A stretch of DNA of 64,000 nucleotides from Halorubrum alkaliphilum (GTDB lineage: Archaea > Halobacteriota > Halobacteria > Halobacteriales > Haloferacaceae): NCBI RefSeq assembly GCF_017873815.1, contig NZ_JAGGKQ010000005.1, forward strand, positions 145,061 through 209,060, read 5' to 3'. Numbering within the stretch: position 1 is the first letter of the stretch; the number at the start of each line of letters is the position of its first letter. Position numbers and translations under genes: made by a program. Of this stretch, positions 8,974-17,536 are shown piece after piece. The notes below the pieces were generated by a model. That model was not told where the DNA came from and did no database searches. It worked only from the letters and a program-made list of their open reading frames with translations.

Positions 8974-10179
8974 ATGAGTTACCGGATCGGTCTCGTCGGC
9001 AAGCCCTCCGTGGGCAAGTCGACCTTCTTCAACGCGGCGACGATGAACGACGTGCCCGAGGGAGCCTATCCCTTCACGACGATCGACCCGAGCGTGGGCG
9101 AGGCGTACGTCCGCGTCGAGTGTGCGGCCCCCGAGTTCGAGGAGACCTGTACGCCGAGCGTGGGCGTCTGCCGCGACGGGACGCGGTTCGTCCCCGTGGA
9201 ACTCGTCGACGTCGCCGGGCTCGTCCCCGGCGCACACGAGGGGCGCGGGCTCGGCAACCAGTTCCTCACCGACCTCAACGAGACGGACGTGTTGGTTCAC
9301 ATCGTCGACTTCTCGGGGACGACCGACATCGAGGGGGAAGCGACGACCGGCCACGACCCGCGGGAGGACATCGACTTCTTGGAGGAGGAGCTCGACGCGT
9401 GGTACCTCGACGTCCTCGAAAAGGGAATCGAGAAGTTCGAGACGCGCTACCACGGCTCCGAGGCGGCCATCGAGGAGGAGCTCGCGGAGCAGATGTCGGC
9501 GTTCGGGATCAATAAGGACCGGATGAAACGGACCATCCTCGCGGAGGGGCTCGAACTCGATCCCGATACCTGGGACGACGCGGAGCGGGCGTCGCTCGCC
9601 CGCGAGATCCGCAAGCGCACCAAGCCGATGGTCGTCGCCGCCAACAAGATGGACACGCCGGAGGCGCAGGCGAACTGGGAGATGATCACGACCGACCCCG
9701 ACTACGACCACCTCTCATTCGTTCCGGCCAGCGCGCACGCCGAGAAGGCACTCAAAAAGGCCGACGAAGCGGGCGTCGTCGACTACACCGCTGGCGACGG
9801 CGGCTTCGAGATTGTCGGGGATGTCTCCGACGAACAGGAGACCGGCCTCCGACAGATCGAGGGGTTCGTCGAGTCGTACGGTGGGACCGGAGTCCAGCAC
9901 GCACTGGAGGAGGCGGTCTTCGACGTGCTCGGCTGTATCGCCGTCTTCCCTGGTACCGCGAGCGGGAGCCGTGATGACAACAAGGGCGTGTTCCGCGACT
10001 GTTTCATTCTTCCGGAGGGCGCGACGACGGAAGAGTTCGCGTTCCACATCCACTCGGACATCGGCGAGGGGCTGCTCCACGGCACCGACTGCCGGAGCGG
10101 GCGGCAGGTGGGGACGGGCCATGAGCTCGACCACCGCGACGTGATCGAGCTGGTCTCGACGAACCAGGCCGCACCGTGA
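8974..10179 (+). CDS. ychF: YchF/OBG-family GTP/ATP-binding translation-associated protein
   Basis: This universal P-loop NTPase of the Obg group binds ribosomes and, in studied members, hydrolyses ATP. The archaeal form is 401 residues here. Motifs: Walker A GKPSVGKS at residues 9-16, switch region FTTIDPSVGEAYV, G3 VDVAGLVPGAHEG, G4 NKMD, and a C-terminal TGS domain around residues 330-400 (GVFRDCFILPEGATTEEFA). ATG 8974 was chosen because it begins the P-loop domain as in homologues and is preceded by CTTTTTA about 27 bases upstream; an in-frame start at 8908 lies within the promoter region. It is a single-gene unit followed by the HPr promoter. Confidence 0.93.
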   Translation: MSYRIGLVGKPSVGKSTFFNAATMNDVPEGAYPFTTIDPSVGEAYVRVECAAPEFEETCTPSVGVCRDGTRFVPVELVDVAGLVPGAHEGRGLGNQFLTDLNETDVLVHIVDFSGTTDIEGEATTGHDPREDIDFLEEELDAWYLDVLEKGIEKFETRYHGSEAAIEEELAEQMSAFGINKDRMKRTILAEGLELDPDTWDDAERASLAREIRKRTKPMVVAANKMDTPEAQANWEMITTDPDYDHLSFVPASAHAEKALKKADEAGVVDYTAGDGGFEIVGDVSDEQETGLRQIEGFVESYGGTGVQHALEEAVFDVLGCIAVFPGTASGSRDDNKGVFRDCFILPEGATTEEFAFHIHSDIGEGLLHGTDCRSGRQVGTGHELDHRDVIELVSTNQAAP

Positions 10180-10183
10180 CGAG

Positions 10184-10193
10184 CATATAAAAC
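10184..10193 (+). promoter_or_regulatory. TATA box of the ptsH-ptsI operon
   Basis: CATATAAAAC is centred about 28 bases before the HPr ATG at 10216, consistent with a leaderless or near-leaderless transcript. Confidence 0.65.
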
Positions 10194-10215
10194 GCCCCGA
10201 CGACGTAAGGGGAGT

Positions 10216-10533
10216 ATGGAACGTACCGTAATGGTGGTGCCGGAGGCCGGTCTCCACGCACGACCCGCTTCGAAACTCGTACAGACCGCCAACCGGTTCG
10301 ACGCCGAGGTGTCGATCGGTCGCGCCGACGACGGGGCGGGCTCCGGAGCGGACAACGGTCTGGTTCCGGCGAACAGCATGCTCTCGGTGACCGGTCTGAA
10401 CGTCGCCCACGGGGAGTCAGTCCGCGTGGTCGCCGACGGTCCGGAGGCGGCCGACGCGCTCGACGCGATCGCCGACTTGCTCACGACACCGGTCGAGGAA
10501 GGGGAGGCCGAGGACGGCGGTGACGACGAGTGA
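10216..10533 (+). CDS. ptsH: Phosphocarrier protein HPr
   Basis: HPr carries a phosphoryl group from enzyme I to PTS acceptors. The active-site pattern GLHARPAS places the phosphorylated histidine at H14. The 105 residues include the usual 85-90 residue HPr fold with an insertion ADDGAGSGADNG before the NSMLSVTGL helix, and an acidic tail. The Ser regulatory position typical of HPr(Ser-P) corresponds to the NSML segment, but no HPr kinase is seen nearby. Its stop overlaps the GTG start of enzyme I. In this window its only visible acceptor is DhaM. Confidence 0.93.
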   Translation: MERTVMVVPEAGLHARPASKLVQTANRFDAEVSIGRADDGAGSGADNGLVPANSMLSVTGLNVAHGESVRVVADGPEAADALDAIADLLTTPVEEGEAEDGGDDE

Positions 10534-12218
10534 GAACGCTTGCTGGGGTCGGCAGCACGCCGCTCACCGGGATCGGGACGGCACGCTGGTACGATTCGGC
10601 CGAGGATCTGAGCCTCCCCGACGAACCGGACCCCGAGGCCGTCGATCCAGCCGCCGAACGGGAGCGGTTCGCGGACGCCCGCACGACCGCTCGCGAGGCG
10701 ATCCGACTGGCTCGGGATCGTGCCGCGGACCGCGTCGGCGAGGAGGAGGCGACCGTCTTCGACGCACACGAGGCCTTTCTCGACGACCCGGGACTGATCG
10801 ACGACATCGAGGCCGCCATCGACGAGGGAACCCCCGCGGAACGCGCCGTCGACGACCGGTTCGGGGACGCGATCGTCCAGTTCGAAGGAATGGAGGGCCG
10901 AATGGCGGAGCGTGCCGACGACCTCCGTGACGTTCGAGACCGACTGCTCCGGGTACTGCTCGACGTCGATACGGTCGACCTCTCGACGCTCCCGCCGGGA
11001 ACCGTCCTGCTGGCCGAGCGACTGACCCCGAGCGACACCGCGAGCCTCGATCCGGACGCGGTGGCAGGGATCGCGACCGCGACCGGCGGGCGGACCTCAC
11101 ACGCGGCGATCATCGCGCGATCCCTCTCGATTCCGGCGGTCGTCGGCGTCGGCGACGCCCTTCGTGCGGTCTCGGACGGTGAGACCGTGCTCGTCGACGG
11201 CGAGGCCGGAGAGCTCGTCGTCGATCCCGACGAGACCCGTCGCGCCGCGATCGACGACGAGGAGACCGAGGTCGTCCGCGACCGAGTGACGACCGCGGAC
11301 GGAAGGGCAGTCGAGGTCGCCGCCAACGTCGGGAGCGAGCCCGAGTTAGCTCCCGCGAGCGACCGCGGCGCGGACGGGATCGGCCTGTTCCGGACGGAGT
11401 TCCTCTTTCTCGACCGGGAGTCGCAGCCGGACGAGGACGAACAGTACGAGGCGGTCACGGCCGCCCTCGAACGGTTCCCCGACGACCGCGTCGTCGTCAG
11501 GACGCTCGACGTGGGCGGCGACAAGGACGTGCCGTATCTCGACCTCCCGACGGAGACCAACCCGTTCCTCGGTCGGCGGGGGATCCGACTGTCGCTCGGC
11601 GAGCACGCGGACCTGTTCGAGACGCAGCTGCGTGCCCTGTTGCGCGCCGCCGCCTCCGATGTCGGCGGAGATCTCGCCGTCATGTTCCCGATGGTGACGC
11701 GGATCAAGGAGGTGACGGACGCGGTAGCGACGGTCGAATCGGTCGCGACCGATCTGGAGGCCGAGGGGGTCGATCACGCGATCCCCGAACTCGGCGCGAT
11801 GATCGAGACGCCGGCAGCCGCGAGCATGGCGGACGCGTTGGGCGATCGGCTCGACTTCCTCAGCATCGGGACGAACGACCTCACCCAGTACGTGATGGCC
11901 GTCGACCGCGAGAACGATGCTCTCTCCGAGTACCACGACCCGCTTCATCCGGCAGTGTTGCGGACGATACACCGGACGACGACCGCCGCCGCCGACGCGG
12001 ACGCGTGGGTCGGGATGTGCGGCGAGATGGCGGGCGATCCGGCCCTGACCGAACTGCTCGTCGGGCTCGGCCTCGACGAACTCAGTATGAGCGCTGTGAC
12101 GGTTCCGGCGGTCAAAAAGCGTGTCCGCGAGGTCGACGTGAACGAGGCCCGAGAACTCGCCGACGCCGCCCTCGCCTGTGAGACGCGAGCGGAGGTACGG
12201 GAGTTGCTCGAAGAGTAA
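10530..12218 (+). CDS. ptsI: PEP-protein phosphotransferase, enzyme I
   Basis: Enzyme I autophosphorylates from phosphoenolpyruvate and phosphorylates HPr. The 562-residue protein starts with GTG, overlapping the HPr stop by four bases (GTGA). The domains are in normal order: HPr-binding helical segment (about 30-140), phosphohistidine domain with GGRTSHAAIIARS and active H191, then the PEP-binding barrel with GLFRTEFLFLDR, FPMVTRIKEV, SIGTNDLTQYVMAVDR and GMCGEMAGDP. All key motifs are intact. Tight coupling to ptsH and convergence with dhaKLM indicate that this PTS serves dihydroxyacetone phosphorylation; other EII partners may be elsewhere. Confidence 0.96.
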   Translation: MRTLAGVGSTPLTGIGTARWYDSAEDLSLPDEPDPEAVDPAAERERFADARTTAREAIRLARDRAADRVGEEEATVFDAHEAFLDDPGLIDDIEAAIDEGTPAERAVDDRFGDAIVQFEGMEGRMAERADDLRDVRDRLLRVLLDVDTVDLSTLPPGTVLLAERLTPSDTASLDPDAVAGIATATGGRTSHAAIIARSLSIPAVVGVGDALRAVSDGETVLVDGEAGELVVDPDETRRAAIDDEETEVVRDRVTTADGRAVEVAANVGSEPELAPASDRGADGIGLFRTEFLFLDRESQPDEDEQYEAVTAALERFPDDRVVVRTLDVGGDKDVPYLDLPTETNPFLGRRGIRLSLGEHADLFETQLRALLRAAASDVGGDLAVMFPMVTRIKEVTDAVATVESVATDLEAEGVDHAIPELGAMIETPAAASMADALGDRLDFLSIGTNDLTQYVMAVDRENDALSEYHDPLHPAVLRTIHRTTTAAADADAWVGMCGEMAGDPALTELLVGLGLDELSMSAVTVPAVKKRVREVDVNEARELADAALACETRAEVRELLEE

Positions 12219-12255
12219 TCGCGAGGCCCGAGCGGGACGTCTCGACTTCGTGCCG

Positions 12256-12639
12256 CTACAGTTTCTCGATGTCGCGAGCTGCTTCTGCCTGTTCTCTTAC
12301 CGTTTCGATCGTCGCGTTTGGGTCCGTCGCAGCGACCGCCGCGTTGACGGCACCCTCAAGAACGGGCGCGTCCGCGATGACCGCGTCGACGTCCCCCATC
12401 TCGATGGCGACCTCGGCGTTCATCACCGCGCTGCCGAGATCGACCAACACGACGACGCCGTCGCCGTCGTCGGCCGACCCGATGGTGTCTCCGATGGCGT
12501 CCGGGACGGTACCGATGCCGCCCTGCCCGTCGCCGCCGACGGCCTCGATACGGGTGTCGCCCGCCATCTCCGCAGCCACCTCGCGGATCCCCTCGGCCGC
12601 TCGCTCGCTGTGGGAGACGACGACGAGTCCGACGGTCAC
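12256..12639 (-). CDS. dhaM: PTS-dependent dihydroxyacetone kinase, phosphotransferase subunit DhaM
   Basis: DhaM receives phosphate from HPr and passes it to ADP bound in DhaL. This is the short, single-domain form (127 residues) made only of the EIIA-mannose-like fold; enteric DhaM has extra HPr and EI-like domains, here supplied by separate genes. The N-terminus MTVGLVVVSHSERAAEG places the phosphorylated histidine at H10. The VLVDLGSAVMNAEVA stretch is characteristic. Its start overlaps the dhaL stop by four bases (ATGA), and it ends 37 bases from the convergent ptsI. Confidence 0.93.
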   Translation of the reverse strand: MTVGLVVVSHSERAAEGIREVAAEMAGDTRIEAVGGDGQGGIGTVPDAIGDTIGSADDGDGVVVLVDLGSAVMNAEVAIEMGDVDAVIADAPVLEGAVNAAVAATDPNATIETVREQAEAARDIEKL

Positions 12640-13367
12640 TCCTCCCCCTCCGGGGCCGCATCAGCCCCGTCAGCCCCGGCGTCCTCGTCGGGAATCGTCG
12701 GCGAGGTCGCGTCGACGTCCGGGACCGGTTCGTCCAGCCGGTCCGCGACAGTCCTCAGCAGCTCCTGGAGGATGAACAGCGTGCTCGTCGCCCCCGGGTC
12801 CTGATGACCGACCGATCGCCAGCCGAGATAGGAGGCGCGACCCTTTCGCGCGCGGATCGGGACGGTAAAAGCCACACCGCGCTCGGCCGCGTCAGTCGCC
12901 TTCGCGAGCGCTTCGAGCGGCGGGCGCTCGTCGGTCTCGATCGATTTCTTGAACGTGTGGACCGCCGGCGTCAGGGCGTCGACCATCGTGTGGTCACCGA
13001 CCCGCGCGTCGCCGCGGTCCTCAACCTTCTCCAGATAGGTTTCCGCGAACGCGACCGCGGTCTCGGGCGTGATCCCGCCCTCCAACTCCGCCCCGGCGAA
13101 GACGAGCGAGCCACCGAACAGCGGTCCCGACGCGCCGCCGACCTCCGCCATGAGCGTCTTACCGACCGTTTTTGCGACCGTTTCGGGATCCGGGTCGTCG
13201 AGGTCGCGAGCGGTCTCCGCGGCCTTCGCCCAGCCGCGCGCCATGTTTCCGCCGTGGTCCGCGTCACCGATCGCCGAATCGAGCTGTGTGAGGTGGTCGC
13301 GCTCGGCTTCGAGTCGCTCTGCGACCCGTTCAACGGCCGCGACCACGGCCTCACCGTCCCCGCTCAT
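12636..13367 (-). CDS. dhaL: Dihydroxyacetone kinase ADP-binding subunit DhaL
   Basis: DhaL holds ADP/ATP permanently and phosphorylates DHA bound to DhaK. The Mg-binding signature is clear near the N-terminus: QLDSAIGDADHGGNM with D30, D35 and D37. GGASGPLFGGSLVFAGAEL and GRASYLGWRSVGHQDPGA match the nucleotide-binding helical barrel. At 243 residues it is about 30 longer than usual because of an acidic Ala/Asp/Glu-rich C-terminal tail. ATG 13367 overlaps the dhaK stop by four bases; longer upstream readings run into dhaK and are not real. Confidence 0.94.
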   Translation of the reverse strand: MSGDGEAVVAAVERVAERLEAERDHLTQLDSAIGDADHGGNMARGWAKAAETARDLDDPDPETVAKTVGKTLMAEVGGASGPLFGGSLVFAGAELEGGITPETAVAFAETYLEKVEDRGDARVGDHTMVDALTPAVHTFKKSIETDERPPLEALAKATDAAERGVAFTVPIRARKGRASYLGWRSVGHQDPGATSTLFILQELLRTVADRLDEPVPDVDATSPTIPDEDAGADGADAAPEGEE

Positions 13368-14362
13368 TGGACGCTCAACCCGGGAGTGTCGGCCGGCGCG
13401 TCGAACAGGCCCTTGAGCTCGTCGTCGAGGACACACACCGTGATCGAGAGCCCCTCCATGTCCAGCGAGGTCATGTAATCGCCCACCCACGCGTCGTGCG
13501 TCTCGATCTCGTGCTCGCCGAGTAGCTCCTGAAGCCGGCGGTTGACGACGAACAGCTCCATCTCGGGGGTGCCGCCCATCCCGTTGACGATAGTGAGCAC
13601 CTCCTCGCCCGCCTCGACGTCGAGGTCGTCGAGCACCGTCTCGGTCAGCTCGTCGGTCACCGCATCGGCGGGCATGGTTTCGGTTCGCTCGGTCCCGGGT
13701 TCGCCGTGGATCCCGATGCCCAATTCGATCTCGTCGTCGCCCAGATCGAACGTCGGTTCGCCCTTCTCCGGCGTGACACACGACGTGAGCGCCATGCCCA
13801 TCGTGCCGACGTTGTCGATCACCTTCTCGGCGACGCGTTTGACCTCCGAGAGGTCCGCTCCCTCGGCCGCCTTCGCGCCCGCGGCCTTGTGGACGAGGAT
13901 GGTTCCACAGACGCCGCGGCGGCCGGAGGTGTACAGCGAGTCCTCGACGGCGACGTCGTCGTCGACGACGACGCTCTCGACCTCGACACCCTCCATCTCC
14001 GCCAATTCGATGGCAGTCTCGAAGTTCATCACGTCGCCCTCGTAGTTCTTGATGATGGCGAGTACACCGTCGCCACCGTCACAGGCGTCGATCAGCGCCT
14101 CGAACTCGTCGGCGGTCGGCGAGGAGAACACGCCGCCCGCAGCCGCCCCGTCCAGCATTCCGTCGCCGATATAGCCGGCGTGAGTGGGCTCGTGGCCGCT
14201 GCCGCCGCCGGTAACGAGACTCACTTTTCCGTCCACCGGTGCGTCCTCGCGGACCATCACTTGCGTGTCCGGAAGGCGTCGCAGTCGGTCGGGATACGCC
14301 GCGAGCATCCCGTCGAGCATCTCGTCGACGACGTCGTCCGGATCGTTGATCAGCTTCTTCAT
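13364..14362 (-). CDS. dhaK: Dihydroxyacetone kinase substrate-binding subunit DhaK
   Basis: DhaK binds dihydroxyacetone covalently as a hemiaminal on a histidine, here H219 in GIGIHGEPG, matching His218 of the enteric enzyme. MKKLINDPDDVVDEMLDG and VSLVTGGGSGHEPTHAGYIG are typical. Length (332) is normal. It is the first gene of the dhaKLM operon; all three junctions are ATGA overlaps, implying translational coupling. A box reading TTTAATTGA on the minus strand lies about 30 bases upstream and fits a TATA element. DHA is a known carbon source for haloarchaea sharing brines with glycerol-producing Dunaliella. Confidence 0.96.
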   Translation of the reverse strand: MKKLINDPDDVVDEMLDGMLAAYPDRLRRLPDTQVMVREDAPVDGKVSLVTGGGSGHEPTHAGYIGDGMLDGAAAGGVFSSPTADEFEALIDACDGGDGVLAIIKNYEGDVMNFETAIELAEMEGVEVESVVVDDDVAVEDSLYTSGRRGVCGTILVHKAAGAKAAEGADLSEVKRVAEKVIDNVGTMGMALTSCVTPEKGEPTFDLGDDEIELGIGIHGEPGTERTETMPADAVTDELTETVLDDLDVEAGEEVLTIVNGMGGTPEMELFVVNRRLQELLGEHEIETHDAWVGDYMTSLDMEGLSITVCVLDDELKGLFDAPADTPGLSVQ

Positions 14363-14545
14363 AATCGATCTATATGATACGCCGTGTTCAATTAAAGATA
14401 GTGGCAGGGGCGGTTCGCGTCGCCGTGGGGGTGGTCGTCCCGGCAGCGTTCGAAACGGAAGCCGTCGCCTTCACTTCGATGGGCAACCGGGTTTTCCTCC
14501 CGGTCATCGCAACGACTAATCCGGCCCCGACCGCTGTTCCGGGTA

Positions 14546-15544
14546 ATGACCGAGAAAGTCACTGCACGAGCCCACCCGATCCAAGGGCTCGTCAAGTATC
14601 ACGGGATGCGTGACGCCGAACTCAGACTACCGTACCACGACAGTATCAGTCTCTGTACCGCGCCGACCGCGACGACGACGACCGTCGAGTGGGAACCCGA
14701 CGCGAGCGCGGACACGTACGTTATCGGCGGCGAGCCCGTCGAGGGGCGGGCCGCCGAACGGATCGATATGGTCGTCGATCACGTGCGCGAGGTGGCCGGC
14801 TTCGACCATCCCGTCCGACTGGAAAGCGAGAACTCGTTCCCGTCGAACATCGGCTTCGGCTCGTCGTCCTCGGGGTTCGCCGCGGCGGCACTGGCATTGG
14901 TCGAGGCGGCGGGTCTCGACATGACGCTTCCCGAGGTCTCGACGGTGGCTCGCCGCGGCTCCTCGTCGGCCGCTCGCTCCGTGACGGGCGCGTACTCCGT
15001 CCTCGAAGCCGGACTCAACGACGAGGACTGTCGCTCGTATCGGCTCGATGTCGGCGAGGGACCGGACGGGTTCGACCCCGAGGAGGACCTCCGGATCGTC
15101 GCCGCCCACGTCCCCGCGTATAAGGAGACCGAGGAGGCACACCGCGAGGCCGCCGCGAGCCACATGATGCAGGCGCGGACGGCGCACGTCCAAGACCAGC
15201 TCGTGGAGATGAAGGACGCGCTCCGTGCGGGCGATTTCGAGCGGATCTTCGGTACCGCCGAACACGACTCACTCTCCCTGACGGCGACGACGATGACCGG
15301 ACCCGCGGGCTGGGTGTACTGGCAGCCGGAGACGATAGCGGTGTTCAACGCGGTTCGCGAGCTACAGGAGTCGGGCGTCGACGTCCACTTCTCGACGGAC
15401 ACCGGCGCGTCGGTGTACGTCAACACCCGCGAGGAACACGTCGAGGAGGTCGAATCGCGCATCGCCGAGATCGGTATCGAGACCGATGTCTGGGAGGTCG
15501 GCGGTCCGGCACGGGTGCTCGACCCGAGCGAGGCGCTGTTCTAG
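14546..15544 (+). CDS. mvaD: Phosphomevalonate (or diphosphomevalonate) decarboxylase
   Basis: This GHMP-kinase-fold enzyme catalyses an ATP-dependent decarboxylation in isoprenoid (archaeal lipid) synthesis. In haloarchaea the characterised homologue acts on mevalonate 5-phosphate and feeds isopentenyl phosphate kinase. Motifs: ARAHPIQGLVKYHG at the N-terminus, the GHMP ATP loop NIGFGSSSSGFAAAA, and FSTDTGASVYV containing the conserved aspartate region. Length is 332. Divergent from dhaK with a 183-base spacer. The substrate assignment follows the haloarchaeal homologue and was not deduced from residues here. Confidence 0.9.
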   Translation: MTEKVTARAHPIQGLVKYHGMRDAELRLPYHDSISLCTAPTATTTTVEWEPDASADTYVIGGEPVEGRAAERIDMVVDHVREVAGFDHPVRLESENSFPSNIGFGSSSSGFAAAALALVEAAGLDMTLPEVSTVARRGSSSAARSVTGAYSVLEAGLNDEDCRSYRLDVGEGPDGFDPEEDLRIVAAHVPAYKETEEAHREAAASHMMQARTAHVQDQLVEMKDALRAGDFERIFGTAEHDSLSLTATTMTGPAGWVYWQPETIAVFNAVRELQESGVDVHFSTDTGASVYVNTREEHVEEVESRIAEIGIETDVWEVGGPARVLDPSEALF

Positions 15545-15578
15545 TTGGACCGGCGGGAGCAGTGGAGCCGAGGACGCG

Positions 15579-15950
15579 TTAGGCGGCCGCGATCGAGCGC
15601 GTGAACGGCACACCGACGGCGTCGGTGACGCCGGCAACGGGGAGTACTGCGAGTACGAGGATCGCCGCGCCCCACGCGATGAACCCGATGATCGCGGCGT
15701 GCGTCCACGAGGCGTCGTACCGCCGTCGGATGATCCAGATCCACGCGAGAAGCGGGATGAACTCGCCGACCAAGGGGACCCACGAGAGGAAGAACTCGGA
15801 GAGCCCCCACACGATCGCGCCGACCAACGCCGTGAACACGGCGTGGCCGTAGTCCTGCGTGTCCGTGACGACGCTGGCCGCGATGAAGATGGCCAGTCCG
15901 CCGACGAGCAAGCCGACGACGAACGCGACGAGCGATCCGATGAGACTCAT
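15579..15950 (-). CDS. Hypothetical multi-pass membrane protein
   Basis: No family is recognised with certainty. The 123 residues form three or four hydrophobic segments (about 4-26, 35-58, 62-75 and 88-110) with the polar loop IIRRRYDASWTHAAIIGF. It resembles small haloarchaeal membrane proteins of the type annotated only as hypothetical. It converges with mvaD (35 bases between stops) and is divergent from the helicase at 16109. The tail GVPFTRSIAAA is short and unremarkable. Confidence 0.7.
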   Translation of the reverse strand: MSLIGSLVAFVVGLLVGGLAIFIAASVVTDTQDYGHAVFTALVGAIVWGLSEFFLSWVPLVGEFIPLLAWIWIIRRRYDASWTHAAIIGFIAWGAAILVLAVLPVAGVTDAVGVPFTRSIAAA

Positions 15951-16108
15951 GGCCGGGAGGTGCGTCTCGCGGGACTTGAGGCTACCGGCACCGTCCCCCA
16001 GTCGCTTTGGGGGCGTCGACTAGCGATTCGAGTTTCGGACCGGTGGAGATCGTTCGCGCGGCGGACCGAGGCGGTGGTCCTTTATCAGTCGGCCGGCTAC
16101 TCGAACCG

Positions 16109-17497
16109 ATGACGGTCCGGCTCTCCTACGAGAACGGGACGATCCGCGTCGACGCCGGCGGGAGTGCCGGTGCCGACGGGACCGGTACGGATCGGATCCC
16201 TCCACTCCCCGGCGTCGAGGACGACCCACGATCCGGGACTGCTCGGGCCCCCGCGTACCGCTACGCGGCGATCCGCCGGGCGCTCTCGGTTGCGGGGGTA
16301 TCGGTCGAGGACCGGGTGCTTGCGGACCGACCGAGCGGCGGCGACGACGACCTCGCGTTATCCACCGACTACGACCTCCGGGAGTACCAAGCCGACGCGC
16401 TCGCCGCGTGGCACGACGCCGACGACCGGGGGGTGCTCGAACTCCCGACGGGAGCCGGCAAGACGGTGATCGCGATCCGCGCGATGGTCGATCTGGGCGT
16501 TCCGACGCTCGTCGTCGTCCCCACCATCGATCTACTCGACCAGTGGGAACGCGAACTGGACACCGAGTTCGACGTTCCGATCGGGCGGTTCGGCGGCGGG
16601 GAGCAGCGTCAGGAGCCGATCACGGTGTCGACGTACGACTCCGCGTACCTGAAAGCCGAGGACGTTGGCGACGACTTCGCGTTCGTCGTCTTCGACGAGG
16701 TCCACCACCTCGGCGGGGAGGGATACCAGGACATCGCGCGGCTGCTGGCCGCTCCGGCCCGACTCGGACTCACGGCGACGTTCGAGCGACCCGACGGGGG
16801 CCACGAGACGGTCGCCGAACTCGTCGGCGAGCGCGTCTACGCGCTTGACGTGGACGACCTCGCCGGTGACCACCTTGCCCCCTACGACATCCGGCGGATG
16901 GAAGTGGAGTTAACTCCCGAAGAGCGGGAGCGATACGAGGCCAAACAGGGCACTTTCGTCGGGTACCTCCGCGAGTCCGGGATCACGTTCACCAGCGGGG
17001 AGGACTACCGGAAGCTCGTGATGCGCTCGGGCAACGACCCCCGTGCCCGGGAGGCCCTGCTCGCGAAGTCGGCTGCGCGGGAGATCATGATGAACGCGGA
17101 ACGGAAGATCGAGCGGCTCGCGGACCTGCTCGATCGCCACCGGGAGGACCGGGTGATCGTGTTCACCGCGCACACCGAACTCGTCTACCGCCTCTCCGAG
17201 CGGTTCCTGATCCCCGCGATCACGGCGGAGACGGGGGCGAAAGAGCGACGGGAGATCCTGGAGCGGTTCCGTGACGGAACCTACTCCCGCGTCGTCGCCG
17301 CCAACGTCCTCGACGAGGGCGTCGACGTTCCGGACGCCAACGTCGCGGTGGTCCTCTCGGGATCGGGAAGCGAACGCGAGTTCACCCAGCGGCTCGGCCG
17401 CGTCCTCCGACCGAAAGACGACGGCGGACGCGCGATCCTTTATGAGCTCGTCAGCGCGGAAACCGCCGAGGAGCGCGTCGCCGGGCGGCGTCGGTGA
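16109..17497 (+). CDS. XPB/SSL2-type DEAD/H-box helicase
   Basis: Superfamily 2 helicases of the XPB type unwind DNA in repair and transcription-linked repair. The 462-residue protein has an N-terminal damage-recognition-like region, then Q/Walker A with ELPTGAGKTVIAI, motif II DEVHHLGGEGY, motif III GLTATF, a RED-like and thumb region, and a second RecA domain with VFTAHTELVYRLS, AANVLDEGVDVPDA and the arginine-finger motif EFTQRLGRVLRPK. ATG 16109 gives MTVRLSYENGTIRVDA. XPB in many archaea is adjacent to the nuclease Bax1; here no Bax1 is adjacent and the SRAP gene converges instead. Confidence 0.88.
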   Translation: MTVRLSYENGTIRVDAGGSAGADGTGTDRIPPLPGVEDDPRSGTARAPAYRYAAIRRALSVAGVSVEDRVLADRPSGGDDDLALSTDYDLREYQADALAAWHDADDRGVLELPTGAGKTVIAIRAMVDLGVPTLVVVPTIDLLDQWERELDTEFDVPIGRFGGGEQRQEPITVSTYDSAYLKAEDVGDDFAFVVFDEVHHLGGEGYQDIARLLAAPARLGLTATFERPDGGHETVAELVGERVYALDVDDLAGDHLAPYDIRRMEVELTPEERERYEAKQGTFVGYLRESGITFTSGEDYRKLVMRSGNDPRAREALLAKSAAREIMMNAERKIERLADLLDRHREDRVIVFTAHTELVYRLSERFLIPAITAETGAKERREILERFRDGTYSRVVAANVLDEGVDVPDANVAVVLSGSGSEREFTQRLGRVLRPKDDGGRAILYELVSAETAEERVAGRRR

Positions 17498-17536
17498 GAC
17501 GACGACCGGACCGGATCGACGGGTGGATCGACCGAC

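Noticed and set aside
8836..9711. A 291-codon reverse frame over ychF
   Set aside because: It lies opposite the conserved G domain of YchF; only the plus-strand product has recognisable motifs.
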